A stretch of 64,000 nucleotides of DNA from JAAETI01 sp964195945 (GCA_964195945.1 CAXMRC010000037.1:6451-70450), one strand, 5' to 3'. Numbered from the stretch's first letter, positions 1-8,475 are shown. Notes: a model not told the origin generated them from the sequence alone. A program made the numbers and translations.

Positions 1-435
1 GCGTGCTGGCTCGGCAATGTCGAGGCGCTGCGCCGCGGAATCAACAGGGATCGCCACGAGCCATGGAGCCCGATCGACCGGGTCCGACGACATTTGACCC
101 GCCTCGCTCGGATAGCCCTTAAAGACCGGGCTGTCACTTTTGCGTTGCTGCAAGCAGTCGAGGCACAGACGGTGGAGCGTGGTTCAAAGATCGGGGCTCT
201 TGACCCGCGGGCGTTGGTCCCCCTACCTCTGTTGCTGGAACCGCTTATCGCCGATGCCCAAGATGCCGGTCAGCTGATTGACAACTACTCAAGCATTGAA
301 CTCGCAGCTTTCCTGGGGAACTCGATGCTTATTCGGCTAATGACCAGGCCGGATGCACCCGCCGCCGAGAGCGCAGCATTCGTTCTCGATGTTGCTCTGA
401 ACGGGATCGCAACCGGTGGGCGGCACCCTGCATGA
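1..435 (+). CDS. TetR-type regulator, C-terminal part (5' end outside window)
   Basis: An open frame runs from base 1 to a TGA at 433-435 and has no start inside the window, so the gene is cut by the left edge. The visible 144 residues are mostly helical. They resemble the ligand-binding C-terminal half of TetR/AcrR regulators (stretches such as ALLQAVEAQ and FVLDVALNGIA), but the DNA-binding helix-turn-helix would lie upstream and cannot be seen. The stop overlaps the start of the following MBL-fold hydrolase (ATGA), so the pair is probably co-transcribed and the hydrolase may belong to the regulon. The family call is an inference from helix pattern, length and context only. Confidence 0.5.
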   Translation, partial: ACWLGNVEALRRGINRDRHEPWSPIDRVRRHLTRLARIALKDRAVTFALLQAVEAQTVERGSKIGALDPRALVPLPLLLEPLIADAQDAGQLIDNYSSIELAAFLGNSMLIRLMTRPDAPAAESAAFVLDVALNGIATGGRHPA

Positions 436-1184
436 TGCTGCGCAGACAACGCGAGATCACCGAAGTCGCCAACGGCGTATTCCGGCTTGGAAGCAGGCAC
501 GTCAACTGGTATGTCGTGGTCGATGGTGGATCCATAACCGTCGTAGACACCGGCCTGCCTAGATACTGGCCCCAGCTCACCCATCTTCTATCGGCAATCG
601 GGCGCTCCCTGAGTGACATCGAGGCCGTTCTCCTAACCCATGCTCATCCCGACCACCTCGGCAACGCCGAACGACTCGCCAAGGTGGGCGGAGCAGCTGT
701 GATGATCCACGAAGAAGATGCCCCCGCCGCAATGAGGCAGGTTCGCATTCCGCCGCCCAGGGTCTCGTTGTGGCGACCCTCGATACTTGCGTTTTCGTTG
801 CATGGGATCCGCAACGGCCTGTTGAGGTGGCCAACCGTCGCATCGCCAAATGCGATTGGTAGCGGCACTCACCTCGACATACCCGGGAGACCGATGGCGA
901 TTCATACGCCGGGCCACACCGTCGGCAGCACTTGCTTTGCTTTCGAGGACAGAGACGCCATCATGGTTGGCGACGCCCTGTTCAACAAGAATCCCGACAC
1001 AGGGCGAGAGGACCCGATCGTTAGCTCTGCGCATTTCAGCGCAGACCACCACGCAGCTGTCACTTCGCTGTTACAAATCGAGGGTCTTGCTCATCGCACG
1101 GTGCTCTTTGGACACGGTGAGCCATCTAACCGAGGGATTCAGACCGTGGTCCGTCAGGCGCGCACCCACATCGACTCGGCCTAG
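432..1184 (+). CDS. MBL-fold metallo-hydrolase
   Basis: A 250-residue metallo-beta-lactamase-fold protein. The signature THAHPDH lies at about residues 69-75. It is followed by a second histidine in HTPGH (about 157-161), an aspartate in MVGDALF (about 180) and a late histidine in LFGHGEP (about 228). Together these are the dinuclear metal ligands of the glyoxalase II/hydrolase branch. No signal peptide is visible, so it is cytoplasmic. The substrate cannot be deduced; relatives hydrolyse thioesters, lactones or phosphodiesters. The start overlaps the stop of the upstream TetR-like gene by ATGA, suggesting translational coupling and regulation by that neighbour. It is convergent with the helicase gene downstream, with two hairpin elements between them. 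Confidence 0.85.
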   Translation: MMLRRQREITEVANGVFRLGSRHVNWYVVVDGGSITVVDTGLPRYWPQLTHLLSAIGRSLSDIEAVLLTHAHPDHLGNAERLAKVGGAAVMIHEEDAPAAMRQVRIPPPRVSLWRPSILAFSLHGIRNGLLRWPTVASPNAIGSGTHLDIPGRPMAIHTPGHTVGSTCFAFEDRDAIMVGDALFNKNPDTGREDPIVSSAHFSADHHAAVTSLLQIEGLAHRTVLFGHGEPSNRGIQTVVRQARTHIDSA

Positions 1185-1228
1185 TGGTACGTCGCACAAA
1201 TAACCACCGTGTCTCTCCGTCCCACACC

Positions 1229-1328
1229 GCCTGCCCGTCGGGCAGGTACGGCTGCGCCTTCCTCCTCAACGCAGTGCAGTGACTCCGCCCTCTGACGTCG
1301 CCTGTCCTTCGGACAGGTCGGCTGTGCC
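1229..1328. repeat. Two-copy REP-like hairpin element
   Basis: Two imperfect copies of a 30-base unit lie 71 bases apart in the 196-bp gap between convergent genes. Copy 1 (1229-1258) has the hairpin CCTGCCC-GTC-GGGCAGG followed by CGGCTGCGCC. Copy 2 (1300-1328) has CCTGTCC-TTC-GGACAGG followed by CGGCTGTGCC. The stem differs by a compensated C-G to T-A pair. Neither copy is followed by a T run. The pair probably acts as a bidirectional transcription barrier or is a small dispersed repeat. Confidence 0.65.
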
Positions 1329-1380
1329 GGATGACGCCGATGCCTCGGAGACACCCTGGCGCTATCTATGCGACACAGCA

Positions 1381-4170
1381 CTATTCGTCGGAACAAATCG
1401 ACAGGATCTCGTCTCCGTACGCATCGAGTTTTGCCGGGCCGATGCCGGAGATCATGATCAGCTCCCGTTCGGTTCTTGGTCGTGCCGCGGCGATGGCATG
1501 GAGCGTCTTGTCAGTGAGGATCACGTAAGCAGGCACCGAACTGGCAACCGCGGTCTCGAGACGCCATGTCTTGAGCTGTTCAACGAGGGTCTCGTCAACC
1601 GCAACATCCTCCAGCGGCCGCAACAATGGACCGCTTCCTGAAGGGGCAGTCACTGTCTCGCCCCACGTCACAAGCATGGAGCTGGTACCAGAGTCGAGGG
1701 CAACGACCACACCACCTTCCTCAAATTCTTCGACAACCCCCCCATATCCACCAGCAACACGAATGCGATCTCCGACACTGGTAGCCACCCCGTCGCGGCG
1801 CCCGGCTGTCGCCACCACCTTTGGCTCCACCCGCGCTGCCTTCCCCGTCATCTCATCAAGAAAGACCGAGGGGCGGGCCTTGTCGGCAAGCACGACCACC
1901 TGTTTGCGACCACGGGTGATCGCAACATGAAAGACCCTCCGTTCCTCCTCCCGATCCTCTGCCAGATCGTGGGGAAACAAGCCTCGATCGGCGCCAAACA
2001 CGACCACCCTGTCCCATTCCATTCCTTTGACACGATGCACCGTGCTCAGCTCAACACCATGAGGATCATCGGTGTGATCCAGGGCGGTGCGGAGCCAGGG
2101 TTCGAAGTCTGCAAGGGCGCGATGCAATACCGCTGCCCTGCGCAGCGCGACCAGGTCGTCTGATTGCGCCGAACGGTCGGCACGACGCCTGCCCGCATCC
2201 AGGGCGACGGCAGCACCGCTGAGACCAATCTCACTCGTGATGACATCAAGCATGCCGATGCTGTCACCAGCCTCCGCAACTTCGACCGCTCTGGCGATGT
2301 CATCGCAGAAACCGTCCCACTTGGAGGCTTGATTGCCATCCAACTTGCCACCCATCGAATAGAGATCATCGAGCGAGACCCGGCTGCGCCGCCCGACGAG
2401 TTGACTGGTGAGACGGGTCAAGCCGCGCGCCGGACGACGAACGATCTTCATGAGATCGGAAGTTCGGATCGAGTCTGGGTTGAGCCCGATCCTGATCCAA
2501 GCCAGGGCGGCGGCCGTCACGGTACGTTCCAACACATCGCTTCCCAGCGGGGAGTGGAACGGGATCCCCGCCTCCACAAAGGCAACATGGGCGGGCAGCA
2601 AAGCTGAATTGACCCTGCACAGCACTGCAATCTCAGCGGCTGGGGTCTCGCCGAGCCACTCACCTACTCGCACTGCACATTGCAGACCAAGTTCAGAGCC
2701 CGCCTGCCGGTCGATGGTCAGCGCGTCGTTCTGCTCGTCGTCAACGCCGGGTCTGATGACCTTGTCTACTCGACGGTCGTTGTAGCTCAGGAGGGTTGCG
2801 GCGGCTTCGACCACGCTTGGAGGGCACCGGTAGTTCACCTCGAGAGGATGTGACGCTGCGCCAGGGAATAGCTTGTCATAGTCGATGAGGAAGCCGGGGT
2901 CGGCGCCGAGGTACCCGTAGATGACCTGGTCGTCATCACCCACGCCAAACACATTGAGACCCGGTGCAGCCAGCAAACGGATCAGCAATAGGTAACTAGG
3001 GGTGAGGTCCTGGAACTCATCGACGACCATGTGCCGGCACCGGTCCTGCCATTGATAACGAAGATCGGGCATGGTCAATAGAGCTTGGATAGCTCCGTAG
3101 ACCTGCTCATCGAAATCGGCTTCCCTCCTGTCCTGGATCATGCTCCGATAACGCTCGTAGACGCGAGCGAAATCAGGAACGTCATCACGAAACGCCTCCA
3201 CCTCATCTGGGGGGCGGAGCCCGATCCGGACCTCACCGAGCGCTTCGATGTACGGTCCGATTACGTCCGAGTTGGGTCGGCGCGGGGCCTCGACCAAGCC
3301 GTCGAGGAGGCGCCGCTGCTCGCGCTCGTTGAGCAACGCAAGACCGCCCCTGGCTTGTCGCAGAATCTCCCATCCCAGCGAGTGGATGGTTCGCACCTTG
3401 AGCCCCGACCGTGGCCGGAGTCGTTCTCGCATCTCGGCGGCGGCCCGGTTGTTGTAGGCCAGCGCACAGATGATTCCGGGTTCGACGCCCCGGTCATCGA
3501 TGAGGTGCCGTACCCGGGCGGTCAAGGTTCGGGTCTTCCCCGATCCGGCAGGAGCGATGATGCGGGCCGGACCGGATGCATGTGTGGCGGCGGCACGCTG
3601 GTCGGGCGCAAGATCCTGGAACGATGTCTCGACACTGGTCGGCGCTACCCGCAGCGACCCGAGCGTTACAGACTCAGCGTGGACCACGGGGTCCTCGAGT
3701 CCAGCCAAAGGACCGCGCGGACCTCCGTCCACCCACGCTTCGGTGCCATCGGCGAGGACGATGTCCATCGTCTGCCCCGGCCGAGCACCAAGAGATACAG
3801 CCTTCCGACCCCACCACCAGATCAGCTCGCTGCTGCGATAGTCGTAGCTGTTGACCCAAACGAGGTGGTGTAATCGCTCCCTGTTGAATGCAAAGCCACG
3901 CCGCAGCCGCCATGGGTCCATTGGTGATGTCTCTGGTTTTCTCAGCACTGCGGGATCGACACTCAACTCGATGACGATCGGCTCCCGATTCACCCAGGCG
4001 CGATGCAGCTGATCGACCAGTACTTCCATCGCCTCCCGATCGTCAATGATCTGCTGGGTGACGCTGACGGACGCCGCCTGCTCCCACGGTTCGGGCGCGG
4101 CGTCGGCCCGGCCGACAACGACCGAACGTCCCAGTACGACAGGAGGGGGCGGGTTCACGTCGCGCAGCAT
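1381..4170 (-). CDS. UvrD/PcrA-family ATP-dependent DNA helicase with HRDC domain (UvrD2-like)
   Basis: A superfamily 1A 3'-5' DNA helicase for repair or replication restart. From the ATG at 4170 it has 929 residues. An N-terminal region of about 190 residues is not recognisable as helicase. It is followed by Walker A APAGSGKT (about 206-213), the motif II region VDEFQDLTP, GDDDQVIYGY (motif III), HRVKGMEWDRVVVFG (motif V) and HVAITRGRKQ (motif VI). The last 70 residues form an HRDC domain ending near SGIGPAKLDAYG. Mycobacterial UvrD2 has the same helicase-HRDC layout but is about 700 residues, so the N-terminal extension is unusual. A TTG at 4206 is an alternative in-frame start. The gene lies 9-45 bases after the DUF62 gene and is probably co-transcribed with it. 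Confidence 0.9.
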   Translation of the reverse strand: MLRDVNPPPPVVLGRSVVVGRADAAPEPWEQAASVSVTQQIIDDREAMEVLVDQLHRAWVNREPIVIELSVDPAVLRKPETSPMDPWRLRRGFAFNRERLHHLVWVNSYDYRSSELIWWWGRKAVSLGARPGQTMDIVLADGTEAWVDGGPRGPLAGLEDPVVHAESVTLGSLRVAPTSVETSFQDLAPDQRAAATHASGPARIIAPAGSGKTRTLTARVRHLIDDRGVEPGIICALAYNNRAAAEMRERLRPRSGLKVRTIHSLGWEILRQARGGLALLNEREQRRLLDGLVEAPRRPNSDVIGPYIEALGEVRIGLRPPDEVEAFRDDVPDFARVYERYRSMIQDRREADFDEQVYGAIQALLTMPDLRYQWQDRCRHMVVDEFQDLTPSYLLLIRLLAAPGLNVFGVGDDDQVIYGYLGADPGFLIDYDKLFPGAASHPLEVNYRCPPSVVEAAATLLSYNDRRVDKVIRPGVDDEQNDALTIDRQAGSELGLQCAVRVGEWLGETPAAEIAVLCRVNSALLPAHVAFVEAGIPFHSPLGSDVLERTVTAAALAWIRIGLNPDSIRTSDLMKIVRRPARGLTRLTSQLVGRRSRVSLDDLYSMGGKLDGNQASKWDGFCDDIARAVEVAEAGDSIGMLDVITSEIGLSGAAVALDAGRRRADRSAQSDDLVALRRAAVLHRALADFEPWLRTALDHTDDPHGVELSTVHRVKGMEWDRVVVFGADRGLFPHDLAEDREEERRVFHVAITRGRKQVVVLADKARPSVFLDEMTGKAARVEPKVVATAGRRDGVATSVGDRIRVAGGYGGVVEEFEEGGVVVALDSGTSSMLVTWGETVTAPSGSGPLLRPLEDVAVDETLVEQLKTWRLETAVASSVPAYVILTDKTLHAIAAARPRTERELIMISGIGPAKLDAYGDEILSICSDE

Positions 4171-4215
4171 ACGGGGGCGCTGGGACACAACCAGAAAAGG
4201 ATCCAACGCGCGGCG

Positions 4216-5037
4216 TTAGCCAAGCGGCTCGATCTCAAAAACGGTTCCGCCTTCTGGATGATCGAATCGAATCGCGGCGGTCTTTTCACTCATGTGATGA
4301 ACACGTAGGAAGAGCTCGACAAACGGGTCGTCATATCCAGAGGAGCCAGCGTTGACTGCCAGCACCCCGCGCGGCACGGTGAAGCCGCCATCGGAGATGA
4401 CACCTGCCAGGATGACCCCGTTGAGCGTTACCAACACCCGGTCACCGACGCTGAGTCCGGCGGCGTCGAGATGGGACTTGCGAAGCGTCGTCTTGATATT
4501 GCCAAACCCGTCGGTCCAGGCCACCAGATGTGATGGCACATCCTCGATAGTTGCCGGATCAAGCGTGTCGGTCAGCACCGAGTAGTCACCATCGACAATG
4601 GCGGCGACGTACTTGGGGAAGAAGTCCCGAGAACGGAACTGGGAACCGGCTGCGGGGCTGGCCACGTCGCGGTATTCGACGATGCGATCCTTGATGAAAC
4701 TGAACGCGTACTCGGAGCAGACACTGACGACTTCGACGCCGTTGTCCAGCTTGGCGTATCGCAAACCCCTTCCCCGATTCTCAGCGGAGACTTCATCGCG
4801 ATCGCGCCGCGGTGCCGCGTTGCCAAAGATGACCATGCGATCTGATGCCTGCCCTAGCGCCAACTGTGCAGTGGCGAACCCGACCGCGATCGTATCGAGC
4901 GGCGGGGTCGAAGTCTGATGTATCGCAACCGAGCCAGGATCGACAAGCGAGGTATGGAAACGGGTCATTATCTCGGCGAATTCGAGCCCGTCGGGGGCGT
5001 AGTCGCAGATCATGTGGAGAAGGGTTGGTCTATTCAC
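4216..5037 (-). CDS. DUF62 / SAM hydroxide adenosyltransferase family protein (divergent)
   Basis: A 273-residue protein with a GTG start. Its C-terminal third carries the DUF62-type signature VAWTDGFGNIKTT, which in the SAM hydroxide adenosyltransferase and chlorinase/fluorinase family begins the beta-barrel domain. It is followed by a small-barrel sequence rich in V and G. Known members cleave S-adenosylmethionine to adenosine and methionine. The N-terminal domain is divergent: the usual early DFG and the VVDPGVG loop are not intact, though SLVDPGSV at about residues 30-37 may be a relic. SAM hydrolase activity is therefore uncertain. A leaderless promoter lies directly upstream. The helicase gene follows 9 bases or more downstream on the same strand. 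Confidence 0.6.
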   Translation of the reverse strand: MNRPTLLHMICDYAPDGLEFAEIMTRFHTSLVDPGSVAIHQTSTPPLDTIAVGFATAQLALGQASDRMVIFGNAAPRRDRDEVSAENRGRGLRYAKLDNGVEVVSVCSEYAFSFIKDRIVEYRDVASPAAGSQFRSRDFFPKYVAAIVDGDYSVLTDTLDPATIEDVPSHLVAWTDGFGNIKTTLRKSHLDAAGLSVGDRVLVTLNGVILAGVISDGGFTVPRGVLAVNAGSSGYDDPFVELFLRVHHMSEKTAAIRFDHPEGGTVFEIEPLG

Positions 5038-5043
5038 GGGCCG

Positions 5044-5049
5044 ATGGTA
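5044..5049 (-). promoter_or_regulatory. -10 box TACCAT of a leaderless promoter for the DUF62 gene
   Basis: On the minus strand TACCAT is followed by exactly six bases and then the GTG start at 5037. That is the TANNNT-N6-start arrangement of actinobacterial leaderless transcripts. No Shine-Dalgarno sequence is present. Confidence 0.55.
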
Positions 5050-5123
5050 ACCCGTGGCGAGTTGCCTGCAGCAGAGTTGCGGGTTTAGTCACCAGGGGCA
5101 TGCGATCAGATCAGGCAAATGCT

Positions 5124-6176
5124 CTAGAGAACCTTGATGACACCGGACGGTCCGTCGGCGAAGTCTCGTTCCGTGATACGGCCGATGACAACGCCAAGCT
5201 CGCCTTCATCTTCGAGCGCCTGCAACAGAGCGTTGGCCAGCGGGGCTTCGATCGTCAACAACAACCCACCGCTGGTCTGTGCGTCAGCCAGGAGAAGCTG
5301 GCCAGCGCGATCGACGTCTCCAAAACGGGTATACCGTTCCGCGGACACCAGATTGCGCTCTGTGCCACCTGGAAAAACATCGTTGGCAGCAAGCTCGGCT
5401 GCACCAGGAAGCAACGGAACCGCATCCATGTCTATCTGGGCGCTGACCTCGCTCCCCCGGATCATCTCGCCAAGATGGCCGAGCAGACCAAACCCCGTCA
5501 CGTCGGTAGCTCCCGACACGCCGACCCGCCTCATAGCCCTTGCGGCCCCGGCGTTGAGCCTCGCCATTGTCTCGACAGCCGTGTCTCGAACCGAGCTGTC
5601 GACGACACCTCGCTTGATCCCGGTTGTGATGAGCCCCGTCCCAATCGGTTTGGTCAGCACCAACACATCCCCAGGACGGGCACCATCGTTTCTGACGATC
5701 TCGTCCGGATGGACGACACCGGTCACCGCAAGCCCGTACTTGGGCTCGGGATCATCGATACTGTGGCCGCCCACCAATGTGCAATTGGCCTCCTCGAGCA
5801 CAGCAGCGCCACCCTCGAGCACGTCACCAAGCAGATCAAACGGAAGACGGTCTCGTGGCCACCCCACAATTTGCAGAGCAGTCAGCGGCGTGCCGCCCAT
5901 TGCGTAAATATCGGAGAGGGCATTGGCCGCGGCGATCCGTCCCCAGTCGAAGGCCTCATCAACAATCGGAGTGAAGAAGTCAACTGATTGCACAAGAGCA
6001 ACATCATCAGAGATGCGATATACACCAGCGTCGTCCGATCCGGCTATGCCAACAAGGAGGTCGTCGTGCCGGACAACGGGTGAGTTGTTCACACGGCGCA
6101 GAACCTGCGCCAGCTCGTCAGGGCCGAGCTTGCAGGCTCAACCAGCCCCGTGAGTAAACGATGTCAACCGCTCCAT
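5124..6176 (-). CDS. selD: Selenide, water dikinase (selenophosphate synthase), selenocysteine-containing
   Basis: SelD makes selenophosphate from selenide and ATP for Sec-tRNA and selenouridine synthesis. The true gene starts at ATG 6176, six bases after a strong AAGGGAGG Shine-Dalgarno (6183-6190), and gives 350 residues, the usual SelD length. Codon 13 is an in-frame TGA (6140-6138) inside the context THGAG-U-ACK, which is the SelD catalytic motif (GAGCGCK in E. coli). Reading it as a stop leaves a GTG-started 322-residue protein without the catalytic residue. Downstream come SVDFFTPIVDE, ALSDIYAMGG and TDVTGFGLLGHL, typical of the family. A hairpin directly after the TGA fits a bacterial SECIS. 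No selA, selB or selC is visible in the window. The mgtE gene is divergent. Confidence 0.95.
6101..6140 (-). promoter_or_regulatory. Putative bacterial SECIS hairpin with selenocysteine UGA at its base
   Basis: In the selD mRNA the UGA (6140-6138) opens a stem-loop. CCTGC (6136-6132) pairs with GCAGG (6108-6104), and AGCTC (6130-6126) pairs with GAGCT (6116-6112). The apical loop is nine bases, GGCCCTGAC, and a small internal loop lies between the stems. A hairpin immediately 3' of UGA with G residues in the apical loop is the arrangement bound by SelB in bacteria. The pairing is read directly; SelB binding is inferred. Confidence 0.8.
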
Positions 6177-6247
6177 GACGCGCCTCCCTTCTATGCAAGA
6201 AACGACAGTCTACGAGCGAACTGCACTGTTGTAACCGCTCGATTTGG

Positions 6248-6456
6248 GCCACTGGCTCGTGGCACTAACCGACTGCGGACTACCCCATCCGAGCCGACTA
6301 GCTGTCGGGTCCTCTATCGGTATCATTTCGGCGACCGGGTGATTCACCACCACCCGGGTTTCCAACAGGTCCCCTCGTCCCCCCTGGGGGGCCTGTTGCT
6401 TTTTAGGGCAAGGATGCTCGCTGGTTGCTCCGGGGTCATGGATGACCTGGCCCCGG
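6248..6456 (+). promoter_or_regulatory. Structured 5' leader of mgtE, candidate attenuator or riboswitch
   Basis: The 328-bp gap between divergent selD and mgtE holds a chain of hairpins in the mgtE sense: GCCAC-N6-GTGGC (6248-6263), CCGAC-N5-GTCGG (6294-6308), CCGGGTG-N9-CACCCGG (6335-6357), a T-tailed terminator (6363-6404), and TCCGGGG with nested GTCAT-gg-ATGAC closing on CCCCGGA (about 6428-6456). A terminator inside a leader implies premature termination control. I looked for the M-box Mg2+ riboswitch core and did not find it. Mg2+ sensing is inferred only from the downstream gene. Confidence 0.5.
6363..6404 (+). terminator. Intrinsic terminator in the mgtE leader
   Basis: CAACAGG (6363-6369) pairs with CCTGTTG (6392-6398) around an inner C6/G6 stem and is followed by CTTTTT (6399-6404). 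It lies about 100 bases before the mgtE start and after no plus-strand gene, so it most likely acts as an attenuator. Confidence 0.7.
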
Positions 6457-6504
6457 ACCCAGTTCTTTCTACGCACCACCCTCACGCCTAGTCTTGGCGT
6501 CGTT

Positions 6505-7893
6505 ATGCGTCTTCCGTTCCGTTCCCGTCTCAGTCGCCTCAGCCATCGGCTGCGTGAATTAGCGCGCAACCGTCCAGAGGAGGCAGAGGAATACCTCGAT
6601 ACCCACTCAGAAGCGTGGGAGGAGATCGCTGAGACCGACCCCGGCTCGGCAGCCGACATTCTCGAAGCACTCCACGAAGAAGATGCCGCGGATCTGCTGC
6701 GAGATCTCGACGCTGACGAGGCTTCTGACGTTCTCGACGAGATGAGGGCACCGGCGGCGGCCGATGTCATCGAAGAGATGAGCACCGACAGTGCCGCGGA
6801 GCTTGTCGCTGGTATGGAGACCCACCAAGCCGTCGACCTTATGGCTGCTCTGGAAGATGATGTTCGTGAAGAGATCATCACGGCACTCGACCCCGATGTG
6901 CGTCTCGCTATCAACCAGCTCATCGTCCATCCCGACGACAGCGCGGGTGGTCTGATGACAACCGACTACGCCTCGTTACCTATCGGTATCACGAGCGGCG
7001 AGGCTATCGAGGCGCTACGCCGCCTTCACGAAGAGATCGGCTCCAACCTCACCTACGTATATGTCGTCGATACGCAAGGCAGGATTGCCGGCGTTGCACC
7101 GTTTCGTGAGCTGGTGTTTGCCCGCCCCGGTGCCGGCCTCGATGAGATCATGCTCCACGATCCAGTGACGGTCACCGTTGACACTGATCGCGAAATAGTC
7201 GCCGAGCTCATCCAGCGCTATCACCTCATCTCGATCCCGGTGACCGACGCCCAGCAGCACCTTGTGGGCATTGTCAAGGTTGACGAGGCGATGGAAGCGG
7301 TCCAGGCCGAAGCAACCGAGGACATCGCCCAGATGGTTGGTGCCGGTCCTGAGGAGACGGTCTATACGGAGGTATCGGTGTCGGTGCGCCGCCGTCTCCC
7401 CTGGATCACGCTCAACCTGCTGATCGGTCTTGTCCTGGCCGTCGTGATCGGCGGTTTTGAGACTCTCATCGCAGACAAGGCTGTACTGGCATCGTTCATG
7501 CCGATGGTGGCTCTGCTCGGCGGCAACTCCGGTGCGCAAAGCTTGGCAGTCGTTATCAGGGCGATGGCCGTTGGCAGCGTGCCACCGGGCCGGGCGCGCC
7601 GGGCGATCCGGCGCGAGGCAACGGTCGGCCTAATCAACGGTGTCGTGATCGCGACGCTGTCAGGGATCCTCGGCGGAATGGTTGCCGGCGACCCTGACAT
7701 CGGATTGGTCATTGGAATCGCAGTCTTCGTCAACCTGGCTGTGGCCGGCGTCGTCGGAGCATCTATCCCGATCGTTCTCCGCCGTCTTGGTCAGGACCCC
7801 GCGCTGGCATCAAATATCTTCTTGACGACCGTGACGGACGTTGTTGGCTTCGGTGGGTTCCTTCTGACTGCAAAGCTGGTTCTGGGTCTGTAG
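6505..7893 (+). CDS. mgtE: Magnesium transporter MgtE
   Basis: An inner-membrane Mg2+ channel/transporter. Residues 1-130 form the acidic helical MgtE N domain, with repeated ILEALHEEDAADLL-type helices. Two CBS domains follow (about 130-255, DDSAGGLMTTDYASLP at the first). The last 170 residues hold five membrane helices, including the pore segment MVALLGGNSGAQS and the C-terminal TDVVGFGGFL. I chose the ATG at 6505 because the family N-terminus begins here; an upstream in-frame ATG at 6442 would add 21 atypical residues. It has 462 residues, the usual family length. The structured leader with an internal terminator suggests attenuation control. It is divergent from selD. Confidence 0.93.
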   Translation: MRLPFRSRLSRLSHRLRELARNRPEEAEEYLDTHSEAWEEIAETDPGSAADILEALHEEDAADLLRDLDADEASDVLDEMRAPAAADVIEEMSTDSAAELVAGMETHQAVDLMAALEDDVREEIITALDPDVRLAINQLIVHPDDSAGGLMTTDYASLPIGITSGEAIEALRRLHEEIGSNLTYVYVVDTQGRIAGVAPFRELVFARPGAGLDEIMLHDPVTVTVDTDREIVAELIQRYHLISIPVTDAQQHLVGIVKVDEAMEAVQAEATEDIAQMVGAGPEETVYTEVSVSVRRRLPWITLNLLIGLVLAVVIGGFETLIADKAVLASFMPMVALLGGNSGAQSLAVVIRAMAVGSVPPGRARRAIRREATVGLINGVVIATLSGILGGMVAGDPDIGLVIGIAVFVNLAVAGVVGASIPIVLRRLGQDPALASNIFLTTVTDVVGFGGFLLTAKLVLGL

Positions 7894-7938
7894 GGACGCA
7901 GGCTTCGTGCCGTGTCCATAGGGACTCGGATCGACCGA

Positions 7939-8475
7939 CTACGAGCCCAGAATCGCAACGCCTGAGGCCTCGAGGGGCCCAACGTAGACAATGCGGAAGC
8001 CCTCTTCGAGACGGGCGATATAGAAATTGTCGAGCGCGGCTTGCTGTGCCTCGGTTGGCTCCTCAACGAACAGGGCATCGGCAGCTGCTTGAGACTCAAC
8101 GATGTGGGCTTCAAATACCGGGGCGAATTGCTCGACAAGATCCGACATGACGTTGTGGATGTCGATGTCAGACAACGATTCGTAGGTTGTCGTGTCGAGC
8201 AACACGACAACAATGTCTCCAGACTCTGATGCTTCGCGGCTGATGATGCTGTACTGCGGGAATGACAGTTCGGGAGTGGTCGTGGTGGTTGTCGACGTGG
8301 CAGTGGTCCCAGAAGCAGCAGACTCGGTGCCCGCTGCGGTGCCGGCGAGCGTAGTGATCGGAGCGGCAGTAGTGGTAGTGGTGCCGGCCTCGTCGAGGGC
8401 ATCGTCATCGCCCGAGCACGAGGCGACGAGCGCCAGCATTGCCCCTACAACGATCACCTGCTTGATACTCACCAT
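7939..8475 (-). CDS. Predicted lipoprotein with Thr-rich linker
   Basis: A 178-residue exported protein. A short basic start and hydrophobic segment (residues 6-17) lead to the lipobox VASC with cysteine 20. A low-complexity Thr/Ala/Ser linker (about 30-70) precedes a small globular domain (about 71-178) with acidic and hydrophobic alternation. I do not recognise the domain. The linker suggests it is tethered to the outer face of the membrane. It is the last of three genes read on the minus strand after the aminotransferase and a small hypothetical gene, 32 bases behind the latter. It is convergent with mgtE. Confidence 0.75.
   Translation of the reverse strand: MVSIKQVIVVGAMLALVASCSGDDDALDEAGTTTTTAAPITTLAGTAAGTESAASGTTATSTTTTTTPELSFPQYSIISREASESGDIVVVLLDTTTYESLSDIDIHNVMSDLVEQFAPVFEAHIVESQAAADALFVEEPTEAQQAALDNFYIARLEEGFRIVYVGPLEASGVAILGS

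Noticed and set aside
5124..6092. selD as a truncated or broken gene starting at GTG 6092
   Set aside because: The upstream codons through the TGA match the SelD catalytic motif and a strong Shine-Dalgarno precedes the ATG at 6176.
6177..6504. Known M-box (ykoK) Mg2+ riboswitch
   Set aside because: The conserved GGTGAGGCTCC-like core and flanking elements are absent, so only an unassigned structured leader is reported.
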